A program made the translations under genes and the position numbers. This document shows positions 1-6,252 of a DNA stretch of 9,615 nt, in pieces. The stretch spans positions 633 to 10,247 of the forward strand of contig DBNZ01000045.1 in assembly GCA_002299495.1 (NCBI GenBank), read 5' to 3'. Below the pieces are notes generated by a model. The model saw only the letters and a program-made list of their open reading frames with translations. It searched no databases and was not told the DNA's origin. Position 1 is the first letter of the stretch; each line of letters begins with the position of its first letter. This DNA is from Methylococcaceae bacterium UBA659 (GTDB taxonomy: Bacteria; Pseudomonadota; Gammaproteobacteria; Methylococcales; Methylomonadaceae).

Positions 1-207
1 ACGGTGGAAATTGAAGATTTAGATACCCAAAAACGTGTCGTATATCAAATTGTCGGCGAAGATGAGGCCAGTATTAAAGAAGGCCGGATATCTATCGGTT
101 CGCCCATAGCGCGTGCGTTAATTGGCAAAGAAGTTGAAGACGCGGTCACCGTGAAGGCCCCCGGCGGCAATGTTGAATATGAAATTATTTCCATTCAATA
201 CATTTAA
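1..207 (+). CDS. greA: Transcription elongation factor GreA, C-terminal part (5' end outside window)
   Basis: The reading frame is open from base 1 and ends at TAA 205-207, giving the last 68 residues of a protein whose family is about 158 residues long. GreA binds in the RNA polymerase secondary channel and stimulates cleavage of backtracked transcripts. The visible part is the C-terminal FKBP-like globular domain. It carries the family signature blocks IVGEDEA, ISIGSPIARALIGKE and the APGGNVEYEI strand near the end, all matching E. coli GreA closely. The N-terminal coiled coil with the catalytic acidic tip lies upstream of the window. The GTG at base 4 is an internal valine codon, not a start. 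In relatives greA commonly follows carAB, which cannot be checked here. The gene is convergent with yhbY, with only 29 bases between the two stop codons and no clear terminator. Confidence 0.96.
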   Translation, partial: TVEIEDLDTQKRVVYQIVGEDEASIKEGRISIGSPIARALIGKEVEDAVTVKAPGGNVEYEIISIQYI

Positions 208-236
208 GATGCAAACTCAGACAGAAAATGAATGGC

Positions 237-512
237 TTAGCAAGTTTTTTTGTTGGGCTTCTGGCGGTAAAGCACGGCAATTTGGCCGATAGTTTGGATC
301 AATTCGGCCCCCGTCTCGGCACAAAGGGTTTGGCAGATCACCTTTCGATCATCCTTTTCTGCACGGATTTTGACCTTTATCAATTCATGTGCGTCCAACG
401 CCAGCTGCGTTTCCGCTAAGGTGGCGGCTGTGAAGCCGGCTTGACCAATCATAATGACGGGTTTTAAGGGATGGGCTAGGGCTCGAAAGCTTCTTTTGTC
501 TGCTGGTTTCAT
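237..512 (-). CDS. yhbY: YhbY-family CRM-domain RNA-binding protein (ribosome assembly)
   Basis: This is a 91-residue protein of a single CRM (KH-like) domain, near the usual 97 residues of E. coli YhbY. The family binds pre-50S ribosomal particles and is linked to ribosome assembly. The conserved N-terminal stretch ALAHPLKPVIMIGQAG is present. It contains the G-x-x-G RNA-binding turn (GQAG) at about residues 23-26, followed by the helix and the ELIKVKI strand typical of the family. The start is ATG at 510-512 on the minus strand; no convincing Shine-Dalgarno sequence precedes it. It is divergent from rlmE with 44 bases between start codons, the same arrangement as in E. coli and most gammaproteobacteria. 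Both products act on the large ribosomal subunit, so the pairing is functionally coherent. Confidence 0.93.
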   Translation of the reverse strand: MKPADKRSFRALAHPLKPVIMIGQAGFTAATLAETQLALDAHELIKVKIRAEKDDRKVICQTLCAETGAELIQTIGQIAVLYRQKPNKKTC

Positions 513-535
513 GGTTCGGCTTAAAAAAATCGCCG

Positions 536-563
536 ATTTTACACCAAACTTTGATTATGACTA
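536..563 (-). promoter_or_regulatory. Candidate sigma-70 promoter for yhbY
   Basis: On the minus strand a TAAAAT hexamer (plus-strand 536-541, five of six to the -10 consensus) follows a weak -35-like TAGTCA (plus-strand 558-563, four of six) after 16 bases. Transcription would begin roughly 15-20 bases before the yhbY start codon. The -35 lies inside the first codons of rlmE. This is a motif reading only; the region is AT-rich and chance matches are likely. Confidence 0.25.
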
Positions 564-1174
564 GAAGTAAAAGCAGTGCCCGTTGGATGCAAGAACATTT
601 CGACGATGAATATGTCAAGCTTTCCCAAGCCCTAGGATACCGTTCCCGTGCGGCATTCAAACTTGATGAAATTCAAGCTAAAGACAACATTATCAAGCCT
701 GGCATGAATATCGTGGATTTGGGGGCGGCCCCCGGTGGCTGGTCACAATATGCCAGACATTTGATGGGGAAAAACGACAGACTCATTGCGTTGGACGTCT
801 TGCCTATGGAGCCTTTGGTGGGTGTGGAGTTTATCCAAGGCGATTTTCGGGAAGAAGAGATTTTAAAGCGGCTTCTTGAAAGCCTAAACGGGGCCGAGAT
901 TAATCTGGTGTTATCGGATATGGCGCCTAATATGAGCGGCAACAAGGAAATCGACCAACCCCGTGCCATGTTCTTGGCCGAATTGGCGTTAGACACGGCG
1001 CGGACCCTATTGGCAAGAAACGGGGTATTCTTGGTGAAGATTTTTCAAGGCGCAGGTTTTGCAGAATTCCATCGGGATGTCCAGCTGCTTTTTACCAAAG
1101 TGTCCATAAGGAAGCCTAAGGCCTCTAGACCGCGCAGTAAGGAGGTTTATATTTTAGCAAAAGGCTTTAAATGA
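557..1174 (+). CDS. rlmE: 23S rRNA (uridine-2552 2'-O)-methyltransferase RlmE (FtsJ/RrmJ)
   Basis: RlmE uses S-adenosylmethionine to methylate the 2'-OH of U2552 in the 23S A-loop, a late step of 50S maturation. From ATG 557 the protein has 205 residues, against 209 in E. coli. The SAM-binding loop VDLGAAPGGWSQ is at residues 53-64. The catalytic set known in RrmJ (K38, D124, K164, E199) maps to K35, D121 in SDMAPNMSG, K161 in LVKIFQG, and E196 in SKEVYI. An in-frame TTG at 551 would add two residues. I prefer ATG 557 because it gives the family's usual MT...K/S-rich start. No clear ribosome binding site precedes either codon. The gene is divergent from yhbY and upstream of ftsH, as in most gammaproteobacteria, with 146 bases to ftsH. 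All catalytic residues are intact. Confidence 0.97.
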   Translation: MTRSKSSARWMQEHFDDEYVKLSQALGYRSRAAFKLDEIQAKDNIIKPGMNIVDLGAAPGGWSQYARHLMGKNDRLIALDVLPMEPLVGVEFIQGDFREEEILKRLLESLNGAEINLVLSDMAPNMSGNKEIDQPRAMFLAELALDTARTLLARNGVFLVKIFQGAGFAEFHRDVQLLFTKVSIRKPKASRPRSKEVYILAKGFK

Positions 1175-1320
1175 CAAGATGCCGTACCTATATTGCAGAA
1201 GTTGATGGTTTTAAGGCGGGGTCTATCAACACCTAATGAACCAATGCCTTAGACTATGATCTTGCAAGGATTTGGCTCAAACTACTTTTTTGGACTTAAC
1301 AGGCCCAGGGGGCGTGTAAA
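1175..1320 (+). other. rlmE-ftsH intergenic leader with possible alternative hairpins
   Basis: These 146 bases hold no recognisable gene. A possible hairpin pairs GTTGATGG (1201-1208) with CTATCAAC (1223-1230), with one G-U pair and a 14-base loop. A competing pairing joins TAAGGC (1212-1217) with GCCTTA (1246-1251), so the two structures are mutually exclusive. No T-run follows either one, so neither is an intrinsic terminator. A TATGAT -10-like hexamer lies at 1255-1260 without a good -35. I saw no convincing heat-shock (sigma-32) promoter although ftsH is heat-inducible in E. coli. A 21-codon ORF at 1171-1236 overlaps the rlmE stop as ATGA but has no ribosome binding site. Confidence 0.3.
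1307..1312 (+). promoter_or_regulatory. Ribosome binding site fixing the TTG start of ftsH
   Basis: AGGGGG lies eight bases before the TTG at 1321. An in-frame stop (TAA 1297-1299) closes the frame upstream, and the codons between it and 1321 include no ATG or GTG. The next in-frame ATG falls inside the first membrane segment. The site therefore supports TTG as the true start. Confidence 0.7.
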
Positions 1321-3252
1321 TTGAATGAAATTATAAAAAACTTAATCTTATGGGTTGTCATCGCCATTGTATTGATGTCCCTATTCAATAATTTTGGCCC
1401 TCAGGTTGAACGGGACGATACCGCCGTGTCCTATTCCCAATTCATTGATGCCGTCAGGGCGGGGCAGGTCACCGAGGTAATGATTGATGACCTGGTGATT
1501 AAAGGCAAAATGCAAAGCGGGCAACTGTTTAAGACCTATGCCCCGTCCGACCCCCATATGGTCGATGACTTGTTGGCCAATAATGTTGACATTAAAGTCA
1601 TTCCGCCTGAACAGCCGTCATTGCTAATCCAGTTGTTGGTGTCGTTTGGCCCTATGCTTTTGTTGATTGCCGTTTGGATTTTTTTCATGCGCCAAATGCA
1701 AGGTGGCGGAGCCGGTGGCCGTAGCGCCATGAGTTTCGGTAAAAGCAAGGCGCGCATGTTGGAAGAAAACCAAATCAAAGTTACCTTTGCAGATGTCGCA
1801 GGATGTGACGAAGCCAAAGAAGAAGTGGCTGAAATGGTTGATTTCTTGAGAGACCCGGCAAAGTATCAAGTACTGGGTGGAAAAATACCACGGGGCGCTT
1901 TAATGGTGGGACCGCCCGGAACCGGAAAGACCTTGTTGGCAAGGGCGATAGCCGGGGAGGCGAAAGTCCCCTTCTTTACGATTTCGGGTTCTGACTTTGT
2001 CGAAATGTTTGTGGGTGTCGGCGCTTCCCGTGTCCGAGATATGTTTGACCAGGCCAAGAAACATGCCCCTTGCATTATTTTTATTGATGAGATTGATGCG
2101 GTCGGTCGCCAGCGTGGGGCTGGTTTGGGTGGCGGTAATGATGAGCGTGAGCAGACGCTCAACCAATTGCTGGTAGAAATGGATGGCTTTGAAGGCAATG
2201 AGGGCGTCATTGTGATTGCCGCGACTAACCGTCCTGATGTCTTGGATAAGGCGTTGTTACGTCCAGGCCGTTTTGACCGCCAGGTAACCGTCGGATTGCC
2301 CGATATCAGGGGGCGTGAACAAATCTTGACTGTCCACATCAAAAAAGTCCCCATCGCTGATGATGTGGAAATCAAATACATTGCCCAGGGAACACCAGGA
2401 TTTTCAGGCGCTGACTTGGCCAACCTCATCAACGAGGCGGCTTTATTCGCAGCCCGCATGAACAAGCGCGTGGTCAGCATGCTGGATTTGGAGAAAGCCA
2501 AAGACAAAATCATCATGGGGGCTGAACGTCACTCGATGGTCATGGGCGAAAAGGAAAAGCGCATGACGGCGTATCATGAGGCCGGGCATGCTATTGTCGG
2601 ACGCTTAGTCCCTGAGCACGACCCGGTCTATAAAGTCAGCATCATGCCGCGTGGCCGGGCATTGGGCATCACCATGTTCTTGCCGGAAAAAGACCAATAC
2701 AGCGCCAGCAAGCAAAAGCTGGACAGCATGATTTCCAGTTTATACGGCGGCCGCATAGCCGAAGAAGTCGTTTTTGGCTGGGAACAAGTCAGTACGGGGG
2801 CCTCGAATGACATTGAACGGGCGACCGAGTTGGCCAGGAACATGGTGACAAAATGGGGCTTGTCGCAACGTTTAGGGCCTTTAGCCTACAGTGAGGAGGA
2901 AGGCGAGATTTTCTTGGGGCGTTCTGTAACCCAACATAAATCGGTCGCCGAGGAAACCTCCCATACCATCGATGAGGAAATTCGCTCCATCATTGACCGT
3001 AACTATGAACGGGCAGAAAAAATCATCAAGGACAATATCGACATATTGTATGCGATGGCAGAAGCCTTAATGAAATATGAGACTATCAACAAAGACCAAA
3101 TCGATGATTTGATGGCGCGAACGCAGGTTCGTGATCCCGATGGGTGGCATGATCTTCCTCCTGGCGGCGGCGCCAGCGCCAATGACAAATGGGTTAAAGG
3201 CAAGTTAATGCCTGAATCGCCCATTGCCGGGACCGCTGTCGAGCAAAATTGA
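1321..3252 (+). CDS. ftsH: ATP-dependent membrane zinc protease FtsH
   Basis: FtsH is a hexameric AAA+ metalloprotease of the inner membrane. It degrades misassembled membrane proteins and regulators such as LpxC and sigma-32 in E. coli. The 643 residues match the family length. A first membrane segment spans about residues 6-22, a periplasmic domain 23-100, and a second membrane segment 101-122 ending in FFMRQMQGGG. The AAA domain has Walker A GPPGTGKT (197-204), pore loop FVGVG (230-234), Walker B IIFIDE (252-257), and the second region of homology with arginine fingers R314 and R317. The protease has HEAGH (419-423), with zinc ligands H419 and H423, catalytic E420 and third ligand D497 in TGASND. 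The C-terminal tail after about residue 612 is glycine-rich, variable and unlike E. coli. Translation starts at TTG. The gene ends with tandem in-frame stops TGA-TAA and is followed by a terminator rather than folP. Confidence 0.98.
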   Translation: MNEIIKNLILWVVIAIVLMSLFNNFGPQVERDDTAVSYSQFIDAVRAGQVTEVMIDDLVIKGKMQSGQLFKTYAPSDPHMVDDLLANNVDIKVIPPEQPSLLIQLLVSFGPMLLLIAVWIFFMRQMQGGGAGGRSAMSFGKSKARMLEENQIKVTFADVAGCDEAKEEVAEMVDFLRDPAKYQVLGGKIPRGALMVGPPGTGKTLLARAIAGEAKVPFFTISGSDFVEMFVGVGASRVRDMFDQAKKHAPCIIFIDEIDAVGRQRGAGLGGGNDEREQTLNQLLVEMDGFEGNEGVIVIAATNRPDVLDKALLRPGRFDRQVTVGLPDIRGREQILTVHIKKVPIADDVEIKYIAQGTPGFSGADLANLINEAALFAARMNKRVVSMLDLEKAKDKIIMGAERHSMVMGEKEKRMTAYHEAGHAIVGRLVPEHDPVYKVSIMPRGRALGITMFLPEKDQYSASKQKLDSMISSLYGGRIAEEVVFGWEQVSTGASNDIERATELARNMVTKWGLSQRLGPLAYSEEEGEIFLGRSVTQHKSVAEETSHTIDEEIRSIIDRNYERAEKIIKDNIDILYAMAEALMKYETINKDQIDDLMARTQVRDPDGWHDLPPGGGASANDKWVKGKLMPESPIAGTAVEQN

Positions 3253-3269
3253 TAATTAATGGACCAGTC

Positions 3270-3298
3270 AAAAAAAGGGGTGTAATGCCCCTTTTTTT
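3270..3298 (+). terminator. Rho-independent terminator after ftsH
   Basis: An 11-base-pair stem pairs A7-GGGG (3270-3280) with CCCC-T7 (3288-3298) around the 7-base loop TGTAATG. The T-run is both part of the stem and the release tract. Being flanked by A-run and T-run, it could work in both directions. It separates ftsH from glmM, so glmM probably needs its own promoter or depends on read-through. Confidence 0.85.
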
Positions 3299-3321
3299 AT
3301 GAATTTACAGGCTTTTGAATA

Positions 3322-4662
3322 ATGGCAAGAAAATATTTTGGAACTGACGGGATTCGCGGCAAAGTGGGGGAGCCCCCTATCACCGCTGATTTTTTATTAA
3401 AACTGGGCTGGGCCGCAGGAAAAGTGTTCGCCAATGATAACCATGATTTTGTCTTGGTCGGAAAAGACACCCGTATTTCGGGTTACATGTTTGAATCCGC
3501 GTTGGAAGCGGGACTCACTGCGGCGGGCGTAGATACCCGGTTGCTAGGGCCTATGCCGACTCCTGCGATTGCTTATTTGACCCGTACCTTAAGGGCAAAA
3601 GCGGGAATTGTCATAAGCGCCTCACATAATCCTTACTATGACAATGGCGTCAAATTTTTTTCTGTGCAAGGGACAAAATTACCAGATGAAATTGAACGAC
3701 AAATAGAGGACTATTTGGACTTGCCGATGACCACGGTGGCTTCAGCCCGTTTAGGCAAGGCCAAACGTCTCAGTGATGCGCCTGGACGTTACATAGAGTT
3801 TTGTAAGGCCAGCGTACCCACCAAACTGGATTTTGGGGCGATGAAAATTATCGTCGATTGTGCTAACGGGGCGACTTATCATGTAGCCCCTCCCGTTTTT
3901 AGTGAAGTCGGCGCTGAAGTCATTGCGATGGCGGTCGAGCCTGATGGCCTTAACATCAACCACGATTGCGGCGCCACCAAGCCAGCCAAGCTAGCTGCGG
4001 CGGTCTTAGCGCATCAAGCCGACGTCGGCATAGCGTTGGACGGCGACGGAGACCGGTTGATCATGGTCGACCATAAAGGCGAAGTGGTCGATGGCGATGA
4101 AATTATTTATATCATTGCCAAAGCAAAGCTGGCCGCCGGGCAAATGAAAGGCCCTGTAGTCGGTACGTTAATGACCAACCTAGGTATGGAACATGCGCTC
4201 AAGCAACTGAATATCCCGTTACTCAGGGCCAAAGTCGGGGATCGCTATGTGATGGAAATGCTCCAAGAACACGATGGCGTTTTAGGCGGCGAGAGTTCTG
4301 GCCATATCATCTGTCTGGACAAAACCACCACGGGGGACGGGATCATCGCCGCTTTACTGGTGTTAGCGGAGATGCAGACTAGTGGTAGGAGCCTGCATGA
4401 GTTGAAATCTGGCATGAGCAAGTATCCCCAGGTGTTAATCAATATCAAAACATCTGGAAAAATTGACCTTGATAACCACCCGGTAATCAAGGCGGCCATG
4501 GCATCGGCTGAGCGCCAATTAGGCGAAGCAGGGCGGGTTTTATTAAGGGCCTCCGGGACTGAACCGTTGATTCGAGTGATGGTTGAAGGAAAGGATCAAG
4601 AACAAGTCGAAAAGCTTGCCTTAGACTTGTCGGAGTCGGTCAAGCAGGCAATTGGGGCTTGA
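3322..4662 (+). CDS. glmM: Phosphoglucosamine mutase GlmM
   Basis: GlmM converts glucosamine-6-phosphate to glucosamine-1-phosphate, feeding UDP-GlcNAc for peptidoglycan and lipopolysaccharide. The 446 residues match the usual 445. The N-terminus RKYFGTDGIRG is the family signature. The phosphoserine loop SASHNP places the catalytic serine at S101 (S102 in E. coli). The metal-binding loop DGDGDR is at 240-245. The sugar-binding GGESSGH is at 322-328, and the C-terminal phosphate loop RASGTEPLIRVM is at 409-420. All four domains of the alpha-D-phosphohexomutase fold are therefore intact. The ribosome binding site is weak (ACAGG, 3307-3311). In many relatives folP sits directly upstream and is translationally close; here a terminator does instead. 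tpiA follows after 54 bases. Confidence 0.97.
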   Translation: MARKYFGTDGIRGKVGEPPITADFLLKLGWAAGKVFANDNHDFVLVGKDTRISGYMFESALEAGLTAAGVDTRLLGPMPTPAIAYLTRTLRAKAGIVISASHNPYYDNGVKFFSVQGTKLPDEIERQIEDYLDLPMTTVASARLGKAKRLSDAPGRYIEFCKASVPTKLDFGAMKIIVDCANGATYHVAPPVFSEVGAEVIAMAVEPDGLNINHDCGATKPAKLAAAVLAHQADVGIALDGDGDRLIMVDHKGEVVDGDEIIYIIAKAKLAAGQMKGPVVGTLMTNLGMEHALKQLNIPLLRAKVGDRYVMEMLQEHDGVLGGESSGHIICLDKTTTGDGIIAALLVLAEMQTSGRSLHELKSGMSKYPQVLINIKTSGKIDLDNHPVIKAAMASAERQLGEAGRVLLRASGTEPLIRVMVEGKDQEQVEKLALDLSESVKQAIGA

Positions 4663-4685
4663 GTTAACGGATAATTTTCTATAAG
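4659..4685 (+). promoter_or_regulatory. Candidate promoter in the glmM-tpiA gap
   Basis: TTGAGT (4659-4664), overlapping the glmM stop codon, is followed after 15 bases by TATAAG (4680-4685). The -10 is good but the spacing is short, so this is a weak call. It would give tpiA-secG-tRNA-Leu a start point separate from glmM. Confidence 0.2.
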
Positions 4686-4702
4686 ATTGCGGGTTTTATT
4701 CT

Positions 4703-4711
4703 AGGGGGAGG
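4703..4711 (+). promoter_or_regulatory. Strong ribosome binding site of tpiA
   Basis: AGGGGGAGG lies five bases before ATG 4717 and is the best Shine-Dalgarno match in the window. It favours ATG 4717 over the in-frame ATG at 4726, which would be 14 bases away. A strong site suits a highly expressed glycolytic enzyme. Confidence 0.75.
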
Positions 4712-4716
4712 TAACC

Positions 4717-5463
4717 ATGCGTCAGATGCTCGTACTCGGAAATTGGAAAATGAATGGCACAAGAGCCGACGCTAAAGCGCTCGCGGAAGCGATCATTGAC
4801 GGCATGGGTGAAAGCTTCGCCGACATCGCTGTTTGCGCCCCTTATGTTTACCTTGCGGACTTAGCAGAAATCACCAGCGGCACACGTTTGGGACTGGGCG
4901 CCCAAAATGTAGCCGATAAACCGTCTGGCGCCTTTACCGGCGAGGTTTCTGCATCGATGTTGAGTGAATTCTCTTGCAGATTTGCTCTAGTGGGCCATTC
5001 CGAACGGCGTACTCACTATGGTGACACCAACGAATCAGTGGCCGCGCGTTTTTGCCAGGCCGTGGAAAAAAATATCCTCCCGGTTTTGTGTGTGGGCGAA
5101 ACATTGGCACAACGCGAACAAGACCAAACATTTGCCGTTATAGACGAACAACTGGCAGCCGTCATAAATGCGGCAGGAATAGCCGCATTCAGCAAAGCGG
5201 TCATTGCTTATGAACCTGTCTGGGCGATTGGCACCGGCAAAACCGCATCAGCTGAACAAGCCCAAGAAGTCCATCAATACATCCGCCAATATATGGCCGC
5301 TAGGGATCAGCAAATAGCTGAAAACCTGCAAATTGTGTACGGCGGCAGCGCCAAGCCAGAAAACGCTAAGGGGCTATTCGCCATGCCGGATATTGACGGC
5401 GGTTTGATTGGCGGAGCCTCCTTGGAAGCCGAATCCTTCTTACAGATTTATCACTCGGTATAA
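4717..5463 (+). CDS. tpiA: Triosephosphate isomerase
   Basis: The enzyme interconverts dihydroxyacetone phosphate and glyceraldehyde-3-phosphate in glycolysis and gluconeogenesis. The protein has 248 residues, typical for a bacterial TIM barrel. Strand one carries GNWKMNG with substrate-binding N9 and K11. The electrophilic histidine is H94 in LVGHSERR. The catalytic base is E166 in AYEPVWAIGTGKTA, which also includes the mobile loop 6. The phosphate-binding YGGS motif is at 208-211, and GGLIGGASL follows near the C-terminus. No key residue is missing. The gene sits between glmM and secG, an arrangement found in pseudomonads and several other gammaproteobacteria but not in E. coli. secG follows 14 bases after the stop codon, which suggests co-transcription. 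Confidence 0.98.
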   Translation: MRQMLVLGNWKMNGTRADAKALAEAIIDGMGESFADIAVCAPYVYLADLAEITSGTRLGLGAQNVADKPSGAFTGEVSASMLSEFSCRFALVGHSERRTHYGDTNESVAARFCQAVEKNILPVLCVGETLAQREQDQTFAVIDEQLAAVINAAGIAAFSKAVIAYEPVWAIGTGKTASAEQAQEVHQYIRQYMAARDQQIAENLQIVYGGSAKPENAKGLFAMPDIDGGLIGGASLEAESFLQIYHSV

Positions 5464-5477
5464 AACGAATTTAATCT

Positions 5478-5942
5478 ATGTATCAAGTACTTATTGTAAT
5501 TCATGTGTTTCTGGCCATAGGCATTATAGGCCTGATAATGATACAGCAAGGCAAAGGTGCCGATGCCGGAGCCTCTTTTGGGTCAGGGGCTTCTGGTAGC
5601 GTCTTTGGGTCACAGGGAGCGGGTTCTTTCCTGACCCGCACGACGGCTATTTTTGCCACGCTTTTTTTTACCACCAGCCTGACCTTGGCCGTCATTGGCG
5701 GAAATCAAACCGGCAACCAAGACATTATTCTGGAGCAGCCGCCCGCTAAAAAATCAGAAGCGCCTTTGATTCCTTTTTTTGATATGGGAATTTTTGATAT
5801 GGAAAAGCCGGAGCAGGCAATACCACAAGTGCCGAATGCTAAATCTCAGGCTTCTGTCCAAGATAACGACACCGTTCCATCCGTTAAGGAACCTGCCCAA
5901 GGCGGCAAGGAAGATAAACCTCAGGAAGCGGAAAAAAAATAA
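5478..5942 (+). CDS. secG: Protein-export membrane protein SecG with extended hydrophilic tail
   Basis: SecG is the small third subunit of the SecYEG translocon and promotes SecA-driven protein export. The core is typical. A first membrane segment covers about residues 2-22, a Gly/Ser-rich cytoplasmic loop with QQGKGADAGASFGSGASGS follows, then FLTRTTAIFA leads into a second membrane segment at about 54-74. The protein has 154 residues, against 110 in E. coli. The extra length is a C-terminal tail from about residue 76, rich in Pro, Gln, Glu and Lys, ending in AEKK. Within it FFDMGIFDME (100-109) is a short near-repeat. No clear ribosome binding site precedes ATG 5478, so translation may depend on coupling to tpiA. 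The stop codon is nine bases before the leucine tRNA, so both probably lie on one transcript. Confidence 0.93.
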   Translation: MYQVLIVIHVFLAIGIIGLIMIQQGKGADAGASFGSGASGSVFGSQGAGSFLTRTTAIFATLFFTTSLTLAVIGGNQTGNQDIILEQPPAKKSEAPLIPFFDMGIFDMEKPEQAIPQVPNAKSQASVQDNDTVPSVKEPAQGGKEDKPQEAEKK

Positions 5943-5951
5943 CAGCTTAAA

Positions 5952-6036
5952 GCCGACGTGGTGAAATTGGTAGACACGCCATCTTGAGGGGGTGGTGACG
6001 CAAGTCGTGCCGGTTCAAGTCCGGCCGTCGGTACCA
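5952..6036 (+). tRNA. leuU: tRNA-Leu (anticodon GAG)
   Basis: This is an 85-base class II tRNA with encoded CCA (6034-6036). The acceptor stem pairs GCCGACG (5952-5958) with CGTCGGT (6026-6032), with a G-U first pair as in E. coli leuU, and A at 6033 as discriminator. The anticodon stem CCATC (5979-5983) pairs with GGTGG (5991-5995) around loop TTGAGGG; the anticodon GAG is 5986-5988 and reads CUC and CUU. The long variable arm TGACGCAAGTCGT (5996-6008) marks a leucine tRNA. The T arm is GCCGG-TTCAAGT-CCGGC (6009-6025). Its position just after secG is conserved in gammaproteobacteria. Confidence 0.97.
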
Positions 6037-6069
6037 AACAAGGGTTTCAGGAAGTGCAAAGAGATACAC

Positions 6070-6104
6070 AAGCCCATGTTTCAAAAAGAAACATGGGCTT
6101 TTTT
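6070..6104 (+). terminator. Strong rho-independent terminator after tRNA-Leu
   Basis: A perfect 13-base-pair stem pairs AAGCCCATGTTTC (6070-6082) with GAAACATGGGCTT (6088-6100) around an AAAAA loop. A run of six T (6099-6104) follows. It ends the transcription unit that includes tRNA-Leu, 33 bases after the tRNA. Confidence 0.95.
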
Positions 6105-6200
6105 ATGAGCCAACGAAATGCCACGGCATACACCCAAAAACGTGACACTCAGCATGACGTTGTAAAGTGACCCTTCCAGTATCACATCCGGTGTCGCAAA

Positions 6201-6233
6201 ATGGCCAAGCCATATCAATGGCGACGCGCCATT
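6201..6233 (-). terminator. Paired small hairpins downstream of manB, possible weak terminator
   Basis: Two perfect inverted repeats stand next to each other: ATGGC-CAA-GCCAT (6201-6213) and AATGGCG-ACG-CGCCATT (6217-6233). They share the ATGGC core. On the minus strand, downstream of the manB stop, the second hairpin met by polymerase ends in GCCATTTT, a short T-run. The tract is too short for a confident intrinsic terminator. The rest of 6105-6252 shows nothing recognisable. Confidence 0.35.
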
Positions 6234-6252
6234 AACACTCGGTTACAGAGGC

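Noticed and set aside
551..556. TTG 551 as the start of rlmE
   Set aside because: It adds only two residues, has no ribosome binding site, and ATG 557 gives the family's usual N-terminus.
1171..1236. A 21-codon ORF starting ATGA at the rlmE stop
   Set aside because: No nearby ribosome binding site (GGAGG is over 20 bases upstream, within rlmE) and no recognisable peptide. It is mentioned only as part of the ftsH leader.
1261..1290. A possible heat-shock (sigma-32) promoter before ftsH beginning with CTTGCAA
   Set aside because: The -10 side lacks anything like CCCCAT at the right distance.
1866..2516. A 216-codon open frame on the minus strand inside ftsH
   Set aside because: It overlaps the AAA domain of ftsH completely. 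Its Ser/Pro-rich content mirrors antisense reading and no known family is recognisable.
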